From Candidatus Brockarchaeota archaeon (GTDB taxonomy: Archaea; Thermoproteota; EX4484-205; DTQO01): DNA of 12,980 nucleotides. The stretch covers positions 22,935 through 35,914 of the forward strand of contig JAFNJA010000001.1 in assembly GCA_017601265.1 (NCBI GenBank). The letters are read 5' to 3'. Position numbers and translations under genes: made by a program. Below the pieces are notes generated by a model, which was given only the letters and a program-made list of their open reading frames with translations, was not told the DNA's origin and made no database searches. This document shows, piece by piece, positions 7,059 through 12,793 of the stretch (positions within the stretch are counted from its first letter, which is position 1; every line of letters starts with the position of its first letter).

Positions 7059-8090
7059 ATGGGAAACACGTTCCCGATCGAGGTCTTCCGAGTTTCCGGG
7101 TCGAACTACGAGATGGGTTCCAAGATCGGAAGCCGTTTCAAGGAGAAGATAACCAAGTTCGCCGAATCGAGCATGGCCCTCAAGAAGCTGAGGAAGGTAG
7201 CGGACAAGGCAAGGTACGCGAAGTTGATCGAATGCGCGAACCGGCGCTTCAGCCAGTACATGGAAGAGATCAAGGGGATCTCGGACGGCTCCGGGGTGGC
7301 TTACAATGATCTGCTTCTCCTCAACTTCAAGTACGAGAACCTCGGCACCGGCTGTTCAACCGTCATCTTCAAGGGCGATGATAGCATAATCTTGGGGCAC
7401 AACGAGGACGGGGAGAGGGAAAACGAAGACAAGGCTTTCATATTGGTGGCCGAACCGCTCGGCGGGACCCCTTTCCTCGTCTATTGCTACCCCGGAATGA
7501 TCCCCGGCAACGCGTTCTCCTTCAACTCCAGGGGGATCGTGATGACCGGAAACGCGATGCCGACGCCGGATCCGAAGGTCGGGGTTCCCAGGCACCTCGT
7601 CGACAGGTCGGTCATCGAAGCTACCTCGATTGACGACGCGTTGGAGAGGGCGTTGTTGCCAGAAAGGGCTTCCGGATTCAGCTACAACCTCGTGTCGCTC
7701 AAGGAGAAGAGGGCGGTGAATTTGGAGACGACGAGCCAAAGGCACTGCGTGACTCGGGTCGACGGCGCGTTCTTCCACACGAACCACTACGTCTCTGCCG
7801 GCCTCGCCGGAATAAGGCAAAATGCAAGCGAGTCCAGCCTGGTCAGGTACGGGCAGGGAATCAAAATGGTTTCCAAGGCGGACGTGGCTTCCGAAAAGCG
7901 CGTCCTCGAGATCCTCTTTTCCACGGCCAACGAACCGAACAGCATCTACGCGTCCGGCGGCCCCGGAAACTCTTGGACGCTGTGCACGGCGGTCTTCGAG
8001 GTTTCGGAGGACATCCGCCTCAAGGTGCACGCTCGCAAGGAGAGGAACTGCAAGCCCCTCGCCCTCACGACGGCCGTATTCGGCGGGTAG
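7059..8090 (+). CDS. C45-family autoproteolytic Ntn hydrolase / acyltransferase-like protein
   Basis: The product has 343 residues from ATG 7059. The frame is open further upstream but would run back into the tRNA-Val gene, and homology-like sequence begins at FPIEVFRVSGSNYEMG. This family (penicillin acyl-CoA:6-APA acyltransferase and relatives, peptidase family C45) is made as a precursor that cuts itself just before a cysteine, which then becomes the N-terminal nucleophile for amide-bond hydrolysis or acyl transfer. Here the expected site is NLGTG/CSTVIF, Cys99, followed by the typical GHNEDGE stretch and FSFNSRGIVMTGN. The N-terminal ~98 residues would be the short alpha chain and the remainder the beta chain. 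There is no signal peptide, so it should act in the cytoplasm. The natural substrate is unknown; members act on acylated amino acids, peptides or amides. It is a single-gene unit on the plus strand, convergent with eL40. Confidence 0.85.
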   Translation: MGNTFPIEVFRVSGSNYEMGSKIGSRFKEKITKFAESSMALKKLRKVADKARYAKLIECANRRFSQYMEEIKGISDGSGVAYNDLLLLNFKYENLGTGCSTVIFKGDDSIILGHNEDGERENEDKAFILVAEPLGGTPFLVYCYPGMIPGNAFSFNSRGIVMTGNAMPTPDPKVGVPRHLVDRSVIEATSIDDALERALLPERASGFSYNLVSLKEKRAVNLETTSQRHCVTRVDGAFFHTNHYVSAGLAGIRQNASESSLVRYGQGIKMVSKADVASEKRVLEILFSTANEPNSIYASGGPGNSWTLCTAVFEVSEDIRLKVHARKERNCKPLALTTAVFGG

Positions 8091-8167
8091 GAGCCGCGCA
8101 AATTACGCATGTTGAAAAGCCAGAAACACCCGGCCTGAAAGCCCAGGTCCGATCCGAAAACTTGCAA

Positions 8168-8175
8168 CCCTTTTT
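8168..8175 (+). terminator. T-run downstream of the C45 hydrolase gene
   Basis: CCCTTTTT, about 80 nt after the stop codon and just before the end of the convergent eL40 gene, fits the archaeal oligo-T termination signal. There is no associated strong hairpin. Confidence 0.35.
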
Positions 8176-8189
8176 GGAGCGCTTCCAAA

Positions 8190-8357
8190 CTACTTCTTTG
8201 CCTGCACCTCGCGCTTCTTGAGCCTGAGGTCTTTGCCGCGGCACCTCCTGCACTTGGTTGCCTTGATCGGGTTCTTCGAGCCGCAGTCCCTGCATATCTT
8301 GAAATGCAGCCTCCTCTTCTGCGCTATCTGCTTCAGGATCGGGTCCGTTATCGGCAT
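8190..8357 (-). CDS. rpl40e: Large-subunit ribosomal protein eL40 (L40e)
   Basis: A 55-residue protein starts MPITDPILKQIAQKRRLHFK, which is the standard archaeal L40e opening. It has one zinc finger (C22-x2-C25-x10-C36-x2-C39, within ICRDCG and KCRRCRG) and a basic C-terminal tail ending VQAKK. In eukaryotes the same domain is made as a ubiquitin fusion; in archaea it stands alone, as here. It is a structural protein of the large ribosomal subunit. The ATG at 8357-8355 is preceded by GAGG about 5 nt upstream and by a TTTAAA box ~30 nt upstream. The gene is single and divergent from the KH/aspS cluster. Confidence 0.93.
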   Translation of the reverse strand: MPITDPILKQIAQKRRLHFKICRDCGSKNPIKATKCRRCRGKDLRLKKREVQAKK

Positions 8358-8385
8358 CTTTCCTCGCCGGAAAGCCGGGCCTGGA

Positions 8386-8398
8386 GGATTTAAACCTT
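8386..8398 (-). promoter_or_regulatory. TATA box of the eL40 gene
   Basis: On the minus strand the sequence is AAGGTTTAAATCC, a clear BRE/TATA-like element about 30 nt before the ATG. It predicts a very short leader. Confidence 0.55.
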
Positions 8399-8430
8399 AG
8401 ACGCGCAAACCGCTTGGCGCCCCTTTTTAA

Positions 8431-8490
8431 CGCCCGAAGGCGAGGGATCTTTTTCGGCGAAAACCGTCCGCGCGGCCGCCCGATCCCTCC
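8431..8490. other. Structured intergenic element with an 8-bp inverted repeat
   Basis: GAGGGATC (8442-8449) and GATCCCTC (8482-8489) are perfectly complementary across a 32-nt loop that has its own small inverted repeat (CGG 8455-8457 / CCG 8464-8466). Just outside is a second hairpin, CGCC-CGAA-GGCG (8431-8442). The block lies between the divergent promoters of eL40 and the KH gene and is explained by neither. On the minus strand an A/T-rich box at 8503-8528 would place a transcript start near 8490, right at the stem. It is a candidate small RNA or regulatory structure only. Confidence 0.35.
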
Positions 8491-8510
8491 GCGACCCGCC
8501 AGCCTTCAAT

Positions 8511-8634
8511 AAAGAAAAGTTTTAAGGTCTCGTTTTGGCTCGCTGGAACCATGCGCTAAAAATGGTTTTGGAGAGGACGTGATTGCTTCGCGAGCCAGGC
8601 GCAGGGACGAAGTCCGTCGAAGGAGGGAGCCAGG
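8511..8634 (+). promoter_or_regulatory. Promoter and ~85-nt structured leader of the KH/aspS gene cluster
   Basis: The A/T-rich stretch AAAGAAAAGTTTTAAGG (8511-8526) is the best TATA-like candidate and implies transcription from about 8548, leaving a long leader for an archaeon. The region holds an inverted repeat AACCAT (8547-8552)/ATGGTT (8562-8567), extendable by G-U pairs, and a small GGAC-GAA-GTCC hairpin shortly before the Shine-Dalgarno GGAGG (8622-8626), which is 8 nt before the ATG. A second A/T stretch (GCTAAAAATGG, ~8555) could be an alternative promoter that gives a shorter leader. Confidence 0.4.
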
Positions 8635-9138
8635 ATGCAAACTCCCTTTGACGAGTTTTGCCTCAAAAGCAACGTCCTCTGCAAGAGTTGCGACAGGAAG
8701 ATAAGATCCGGCGAATACTCGCAAACGGACCTCGAAATATCGAGGTTTCTGTCCGAGCAGACCAAAGGCATCCACCAACTAGACGACACGACTTTCAAGA
8801 AGGCCATTTTGGAAGGCGAGTACCTGGTCCTGATCCTTGGAAAGAACCAGTCCTACAACTTCATGTCCCAAGGAAAGAAGCTGGTCAAGGACCTGTCGAT
8901 GAAGTACGGAAGGAGGGTCAAGGTTCTCGAGGAGGGCCAGAGCGTGAGAGAATTTTTGGAGGGCCTTTTCTCTCCCGCGACGATAATGGCTTTGAACACA
9001 ATCTGGCTTCCGGACGGCACGACGGAGACGAAGGTGATCCTAGGCAGGCAGGTGCGGAGGAAAAAGTCCGAGATCGAATCCCTCAAGAGGCTCGCGAAGG
9101 CGATCAAAGGCGTCGACATAAGGGTCGAGTTCGCCTAG
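8635..9138 (+). CDS. Zn-finger plus KH-domain RNA-binding protein, archaeal NusA-like
   Basis: The product has 167 residues; ATG 8635 has a strong GGAGG site at ideal spacing. The N-terminus carries a cysteine cluster (C9-x6-C16-x2-C19, in FCLKSNVLCKSCDRK), followed by a helical linker and a KH-like fold (FKKAILEGEYLVLILGK... then KKLVKDLSMKYGRRVKVLEEG). A conserved-looking block (LFSPATIMALNTIWLPDG) and a basic C-terminal strand follow. This matches a family of archaeal proteins annotated as KH-domain or NusA-like transcription elongation factors; their precise role is not known to me. The GxxG nucleic-acid-binding loop is not obvious here (NFMSQGKK where GKGGK-like sequence is usual), so RNA binding may be altered. 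The stop is 22 nt before the aspS start, so the two are probably co-transcribed. Confidence 0.75.
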   Translation: MQTPFDEFCLKSNVLCKSCDRKIRSGEYSQTDLEISRFLSEQTKGIHQLDDTTFKKAILEGEYLVLILGKNQSYNFMSQGKKLVKDLSMKYGRRVKVLEEGQSVREFLEGLFSPATIMALNTIWLPDGTTETKVILGRQVRRKKSEIESLKRLAKAIKGVDIRVEFA

Positions 9139-9160
9139 CTTCAGGGGGGCGGGATGGCGC

Positions 9161-10450
9161 GTGAGATCGATAGGCACATCGGGCGTGAAGCAAAGCGAGG
9201 GCGAGGAAGTGTGCCTGGCCGGCTGGGTCCACGAGAAGAGGGACCTCGGCGGCATCAAGTTCCTTTTGATCAGGGATCACCTGGGCGTGGTCCAAGCGAC
9301 TTGGACGAGGGACGGATCAAACGAGGAGGCCGGGAGGTTGATCGAAACCCTGAAGATAAACGACGTCGTCCTAATCGGGGGAAGGGTGAGGAAGATGAAG
9401 CAGGCGCCGGGCGGAATCGAGATCGTGCCAAACTCCGTCAAGATACTGAACAGGTCGGTCCACCCGTTGCCCCTCGACCCGACTGAAAAGGTGAAGTCCG
9501 GGTTGGACACCAGGCTGAACGCGCGCGCCCTCGACCTCATGACCCCATCGAACACAGCGCTTTTCAGGCTTGAAGCGGCTATCTTGAGCTCCTGCAGGAG
9601 TTTCCTCTCGGAGAACGGGTTGGTGGAGGTCGTAACGCCGAAGATAATCGCCACGGCGACGGAAGGCGGCGCCTCCCTGTTCCCGATCCCCTACTTCGAG
9701 AGCACCGCTTTCCTGGCCCAAAGCCCCCAGCTCTACAAGGAGCAGCTGACGCTCTCGCTCGGCAGAGTTTACGAGATCGCGACGTATTTCAGGGCCGAAC
9801 CGTTCAACACGGTCAGGCACTTGAACGAATTCGTCTCGATCGACGTCGAGGAGGCGTTCGCCGACGCGGAGGACGTGATGCGCCTGGCCGAAGGAATGGT
9901 GAAGAGGGTCCACGAGGACATCTCGAGGAGGTGCCAAGACGAGCTTCGGGTTTTGGGAATCGAAGTAAAAGTTCCGACGACGCCTTTCGAGAGGATCACG
10001 TACGCGGAAGCCGTCGAAAAAATACGAGGCCTCGGGGAAGAGTTCAGGTCGGGCGAGGACTTGGCCGGAAAGGCCCTCGAAAGCCTCGGCAAGGCCTTCG
10101 GCGGCTACTACTTCATAACCGAATGGCCGGTCAAGCTCAGGCCGTTCTACACGGCCAGGAGCGAGAAAGACGCGGAGCTCAGCGAGTCTTTCGACATGAT
10201 GTACAAGGACTTGGAACTCGGTTCGGGAAGCAAGAGGGTGAGCACGAAGGATGAACTCGTGCAGAGGCTGCGCCAGCAAGGGCTCAACCCCCAGAACTTC
10301 GACTACCACCTCAGGGTGTACGATTACGGGATGCCCCCCCACGCCGGCTGGGCGATAGGTTTCGGCAGGCTCGTGATGGCCATAACGGGCGCGAAGAACA
10401 TCCGGGAAGTGACCCTTTTTCCGAGGGACAGGTTCAGGCTGAGCCCCTAG
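9161..10450 (+). CDS. aspS: Aspartyl-tRNA synthetase, archaeal type, probably non-discriminating
   Basis: The 429-residue class IIb synthetase attaches aspartate to tRNA. An N-terminal OB fold for anticodon binding (VCLAGWVHEKRDLGGIKF...) covers about residues 1-105, then comes the catalytic domain: SPQLYKEQL, motif 2 FRAEPFNTVRHLNEF, FITEWPVKLRPFY, FDMMYKDLELGSGSKRV and motif 3 GWAIGFGRLVMAITG, ending FPRDRFRLSP. Length is normal for archaeal AspRS. His24 and Pro83 occupy the places that in characterised archaeal enzymes separate non-discriminating (His/Pro) from tRNA-Asp-specific (Trp/Lys) forms, so this enzyme probably also makes Asp-tRNA(Asn). Motif 3 has Gly where many AspRS have Glu (GFGRL versus GLERL). 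The GTG start at 9161 follows a G-rich stretch and gives the normal N-terminus; the ATG at 9154 is out of frame. It is the second gene of a four-gene cluster. Confidence 0.93.
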   Translation: MRSIGTSGVKQSEGEEVCLAGWVHEKRDLGGIKFLLIRDHLGVVQATWTRDGSNEEAGRLIETLKINDVVLIGGRVRKMKQAPGGIEIVPNSVKILNRSVHPLPLDPTEKVKSGLDTRLNARALDLMTPSNTALFRLEAAILSSCRSFLSENGLVEVVTPKIIATATEGGASLFPIPYFESTAFLAQSPQLYKEQLTLSLGRVYEIATYFRAEPFNTVRHLNEFVSIDVEEAFADAEDVMRLAEGMVKRVHEDISRRCQDELRVLGIEVKVPTTPFERITYAEAVEKIRGLGEEFRSGEDLAGKALESLGKAFGGYYFITEWPVKLRPFYTARSEKDAELSESFDMMYKDLELGSGSKRVSTKDELVQRLRQQGLNPQNFDYHLRVYDYGMPPHAGWAIGFGRLVMAITGAKNIREVTLFPRDRFRLSP

Positions 10451-10476
10451 CGCGGGGGAAGGGCCGCCGAAGCTGG

Positions 10477-11163
10477 ATGAACGGCCGGGTTGAGGCGATG
10501 GGCGGTTCCGACGTCGTTCGCGCGGTGAGGGACGCCTTCGACGCCATAGCGGAGGACTTCGACAAGAAAAGGACGCAACCTTTCCCTTCGGTCGAAAGGA
10601 TATGCGGGAGGCTGACCTTGGGCGGGTGCGTTTTGGACGCGGGAACTGGAAACGGGAGGCACGTGCCGTTCATACTTGGCGGCGGAGGGAGGGCCGTCGC
10701 GGCGGACGTGTCTTTGAAGATGCTGGAGACTTGCAAAAGGAACTTGGAGGGGAAAGGATTGCGCCAAATGGTCGAGCTCGTTCTTTGCGAAATATCAGAG
10801 CTCCCGTTCAAGGAGGGAGCGTTCACCGGCGCGCTTTACTCGGCGGTGCTCCACCACCTCCCCAGCCCGATGCGCAAAAAAGCCCTAGAGGAGCTGAAGA
10901 GGACGGTAAAGCCGGGGGGCGCCGCGATAATCACGCTCTGGTCCGCGAGGGCCCTGAAGGCTAGGTCCGGCGCCAGGGAAGCTGGAAAAGCCGCCCTGAA
11001 GGGGGATTACCTCATCCCTTGGAAGTTTCCAGGCGGGGCGCGCGAGAGGTACTACCACCTTTTCACGGCGGAAGAAGCGAGGGGGGAACTCGAAGAATCT
11101 TCGATCACCAACTTTTCGGTGTTCGAGGAAGGGCTCAACATCGTCATCGTCTTGGAGAGGTAG
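10477..11163 (+). CDS. Class I SAM-dependent methyltransferase, Trm9/ALKBH8-like (tRNA wobble uridine)
   Basis: The product has 228 residues. The start order VRDAFDAIAEDFDKKRTQPFPSVE closely follows the opening of Trm9-type enzymes (YDxIAxxFxxxRxxPWPxV). SAM-binding motif I is VLDAGTGNGRH (residues 52-62). ADVSLKML and ALYSAVLHHL give motifs II and IV, and the typical late RERYYHLFTAEE is near the C-terminus. In eukaryotes Trm9 methylates the carboxymethyl group on U34 (cm5U to mcm5U); archaeal Elp3 can supply cm5U. The ATG at 10477 is used; ATG 10498 is an alternative that loses only seven residues. The gene follows aspS by 26 nt and ends 6 nt before the thiolase gene. A generic small-molecule methyltransferase remains possible because the subfamily was judged by eye. 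Confidence 0.78.
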   Translation: MNGRVEAMGGSDVVRAVRDAFDAIAEDFDKKRTQPFPSVERICGRLTLGGCVLDAGTGNGRHVPFILGGGGRAVAADVSLKMLETCKRNLEGKGLRQMVELVLCEISELPFKEGAFTGALYSAVLHHLPSPMRKKALEELKRTVKPGGAAIITLWSARALKARSGAREAGKAALKGDYLIPWKFPGGARERYYHLFTAEEARGELEESSITNFSVFEEGLNIVIVLER

Positions 11164-11169
11164 CCGCGG

Positions 11170-12093
11170 TTGCTCCCATGCGCCAACCACCCGGAACGAA
11201 GTGCCTCGGCTTTTGCAAGCTCGACTTGGCTCTGCGCTCCTTGCTTCTTCAGCCTCGTTGAGGCGGAGGCAAAGTCCGCGATAGCAAGGCACGGGATGAT
11301 CAAGCCAGGCGACAGGGTCTGCGTGGGTCTATCTGGCGGGAAGGACAGCTCGGCCCTCCTCCTCGTCCTCAAGAAACTGGCGCCAAAGGTCGGGATATCG
11401 CGGTTGGTGGCGGCGACGCTAGACGAGGGGATCTCGGGTTACAGGGAGGAGGCCGTCCGGATCGCGAAGTCTTTCGCGGAAAGGTTGGAAGTCGAGCATG
11501 CCGTGTTCAGCTTTGGCGACCTCTTCGGGGTGGAGCTCGACGACATCGCTTCCGCGAGCAAAAGGAACCTGTGCTCGGCGTGCGGAGTCCTGAGAAGAAG
11601 GGCCCTCGACATCGCCGCCAGGGAAGCAGGCTGCAACGTGGTAGCGACTGGGCATACCCGGGAAGACAACGCCCAAACGCTGCTCATGAACGTCATCAGG
11701 GGGGAGCCGCAAAGGCTGGCCAGGACCGCGCCGAAAACCGATGGCGTGGAGGGCTTCATACCTCGGATCAAGCCCTTTTCGTACACGAGCGAGCGCGACG
11801 TGGCTCTTTACGCGTACCTCTCCGGCATCGCGTTCCAAGAAAAGGCGTGCCCTTACAGAAAAGATTCCCTCAGGCTCAGGGTTCTCACGACCTTGAACAA
11901 GATGGAAAACGTCCGCCCCAACTCCCACGTCGCGTTGACGCGGTCGATCGAAAAAGCGCGGGACGGCTTGATCGCGAGGAGCCCGCGCTACCCGCTGGAA
12001 AGGTGCGCCATTTGCGGCTACCCTTCGGCCAGAATGTTGTGCAAAGTCTGCCAACTTGCGATCGAACTCGGCTTTGAGGCTGGACGAGGTTAA
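11170..12093 (+). CDS. ncsA: tRNA 2-thiolation enzyme of the TtuA/NcsA (Ncs6) family
   Basis: The 307-residue enzyme is of the adenylating PP-loop type that replaces the 2-oxygen of a tRNA uridine with sulfur: U34 for Ncs6/NcsA, U54 for TtuA. It has an N-terminal zinc site (C4-x2-H7 and C22-x2-C25), the PP-loop SGGKDS (residues 55-60), CSAC (C135/C138) and C227 in CPYRKDSLR as the usual three iron-sulfur-cluster cysteines. GHTREDNAQTLLMNVIRGE follows the family pattern, and a C-terminal zinc finger has C279/C282/C291/C294. The start is TTG 11170; the preceding gene ends in GGAGAGGTAG, so its last codons provide the Shine-Dalgarno site and the two genes are probably translationally coupled. 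Sequence alone does not settle U34 versus U54. The Trm9-like neighbour favours U34. Confidence 0.88.
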   Translation: MLPCANHPERSASAFASSTWLCAPCFFSLVEAEAKSAIARHGMIKPGDRVCVGLSGGKDSSALLLVLKKLAPKVGISRLVAATLDEGISGYREEAVRIAKSFAERLEVEHAVFSFGDLFGVELDDIASASKRNLCSACGVLRRRALDIAAREAGCNVVATGHTREDNAQTLLMNVIRGEPQRLARTAPKTDGVEGFIPRIKPFSYTSERDVALYAYLSGIAFQEKACPYRKDSLRLRVLTTLNKMENVRPNSHVALTRSIEKARDGLIARSPRYPLERCAICGYPSARMLCKVCQLAIELGFEAGRG

Positions 12094-12189
12094 AGCCGGC
12101 CAGTCGGGTATTTCGGAATTCTTGCCGTGCGGTCGGCGCTTGAGGAAAGGCGTTTGGCGCCCGTTTATCCGCGCCTACGCGACCAACTG

Positions 12190-12211
12190 TTATATCGAGA
12201 TAAGATTTATT
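12190..12211 (+). promoter_or_regulatory. TATA-like promoter of tRNA-Gly (and perhaps rnp4)
   Basis: The A/T-rich stretch containing TATATCGAGATAAGATTTAT lies 31-52 nt before the mature tRNA start. It is the only such stretch in the 148 nt between the thiolase gene and the tRNA. The rest of that gap shows only a GGCGC...GCGCC inverted repeat (12135-12161). Confidence 0.45.
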
Positions 12212-12241
12212 CGTAACCCAAAACGGCGTTAGCACCGCGGC

Positions 12242-12375
12242 GCGGCGCTAGTCCAGACATGTCTGATACGGTATCGCGTGGGGCAATCTGGTTCAAGACA
12301 CCAGCCTTCCATCCGCCGGGGTCGAAAGCTGGAAATCCCGGGTTCGAAATACCGTCGAAATTCCCGGGCGCCGCA
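12242..12375 (+). tRNA. tRNA-Gly (anticodon UCC) interrupted by three introns
   Basis: Acceptor strands GCGGCGC (12242-12248) and GCGCCGC (12368-12374) pair perfectly; A12375 is the discriminator and CCA is not encoded. Without splicing the span is 134 nt. Removing 12257-12286 (30 nt, D-loop, 15/16), 12312-12326 (15 nt, canonical 37/38) and 12349-12361 (13 nt, T-loop, 59/60) leaves a 76-nt tRNA. Its anticodon stem is CCAGC/GCTGG, loop CTTCCAA, T-arm CCGGG-TTCGAAT-CCCGG and D-arm GTCC...GAC with the conserved GG. For the D-loop intron, GTCC pairs with GGGC (12281-12284) with 3-nt bulges AGA and AAT and an inner stem CATGT/GCGTG. For the T-loop intron, TTCG pairs with CGAA (12356-12359) with bulges AAA and ATT. 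These are bulge-helix-bulge splice motifs. The anticodon intron has a looser one. Confidence 0.88.
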
Positions 12376-12410
12376 TTCCCGTCGTTTCTCCGATCCAGAG
12401 AAGGATCCGC

Positions 12411-12740
12411 ATGGGGAGGCTGCCGAAGAGGTTCGTAAGGCGGGAGGCCGCCAAAGTCGTGGACAGGCTCATCGAGGCCTCTTTGAAGGCGGTCTCCAAA
12501 GACCAAGCGCTGGGCGAAAACTACCTCGACAAGGCTCGAAGGGTGTGCGAGAGGTACAGGATCCGCAAGCCTCCGTTGCTGAGGAGGCTGTATTGCAGGA
12601 GGTGCAAGCGCCCGATCTTTCCGGGCAGAACGAGCAAGTTCAGGATTCGCCGGGGAAGGGGCAAACATTTATCCATAACCTGCCTCCTTTGCGGCTCGGT
12701 CACTCGCATTCCCCTGGATAGGCCGAAACAAGGAGTTTAG
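12411..12740 (+). CDS. rnp4: Ribonuclease P protein component 4 (Rpp21/Rpr2 family)
   Basis: The 109-residue protein has two N-terminal helices rich in Arg/Lys/Ala (REAAKVVDRLIEASLKAV, ENYLDKARRVCERYRIR) and a C-terminal zinc ribbon with C62-x2-C65 (LYCRRCKRPIFPG) and C91-x2-C94 (SITCLLCG). The typical PGRTSKFRIRRGRGKHLSITC core of this family lies between them. Rnp4 pairs with Rpp29 (Rnp1) and binds the specificity domain of RNase P RNA, the enzyme that removes 5' leaders from pre-tRNAs. ATG 12411 has GAGAAGG about 6 nt upstream. It starts 35 nt after tRNA-Gly with no visible promoter between, so co-transcription with the tRNA is likely. Confidence 0.92.
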   Translation: MGRLPKRFVRREAAKVVDRLIEASLKAVSKDQALGENYLDKARRVCERYRIRKPPLLRRLYCRRCKRPIFPGRTSKFRIRRGRGKHLSITCLLCGSVTRIPLDRPKQGV

Positions 12741-12761
12741 ACTCGAAATACGCTGGTGCAA

Positions 12762-12777
12762 TACAGATAAAAATAAG
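12762..12777 (+). promoter_or_regulatory. TATA-like box of the zinc-ribbon protein gene
   Basis: TACAGATAAAAATAAG is an A/T island that would set transcription about 25 nt on, near 12797. This favours either a leaderless GTG close to there or the later TTG/GTG starts. Confidence 0.4.
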
Positions 12778-12793
12778 GTCGGCGATCAGGGAG

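Noticed and set aside
8091..8189. Possible C/D box RNA (TGTTGA and CTGA-like boxes) between the hydrolase and eL40 genes
   Set aside because: The C box is poor, the spacing is not convincing and there is no terminal stem.
8065..8295. Minus-strand 76-aa ORF over the eL40 gene
   Set aside because: It is a shifted frame of the eL40 gene; the true product is the 55-aa zinc-finger protein at 8190-8357.
9371..10342. Minus-strand 323-aa ORF opposite aspS
   Set aside because: aspS has all class II synthetase motifs on the plus strand; this ORF is its shadow.
12135..12161. GGCGC...GCGCC inverted repeat after the thiolase gene as a terminator
   Set aside because: The loop is long and no T-run follows; in GC-rich DNA such 5-bp repeats are common.
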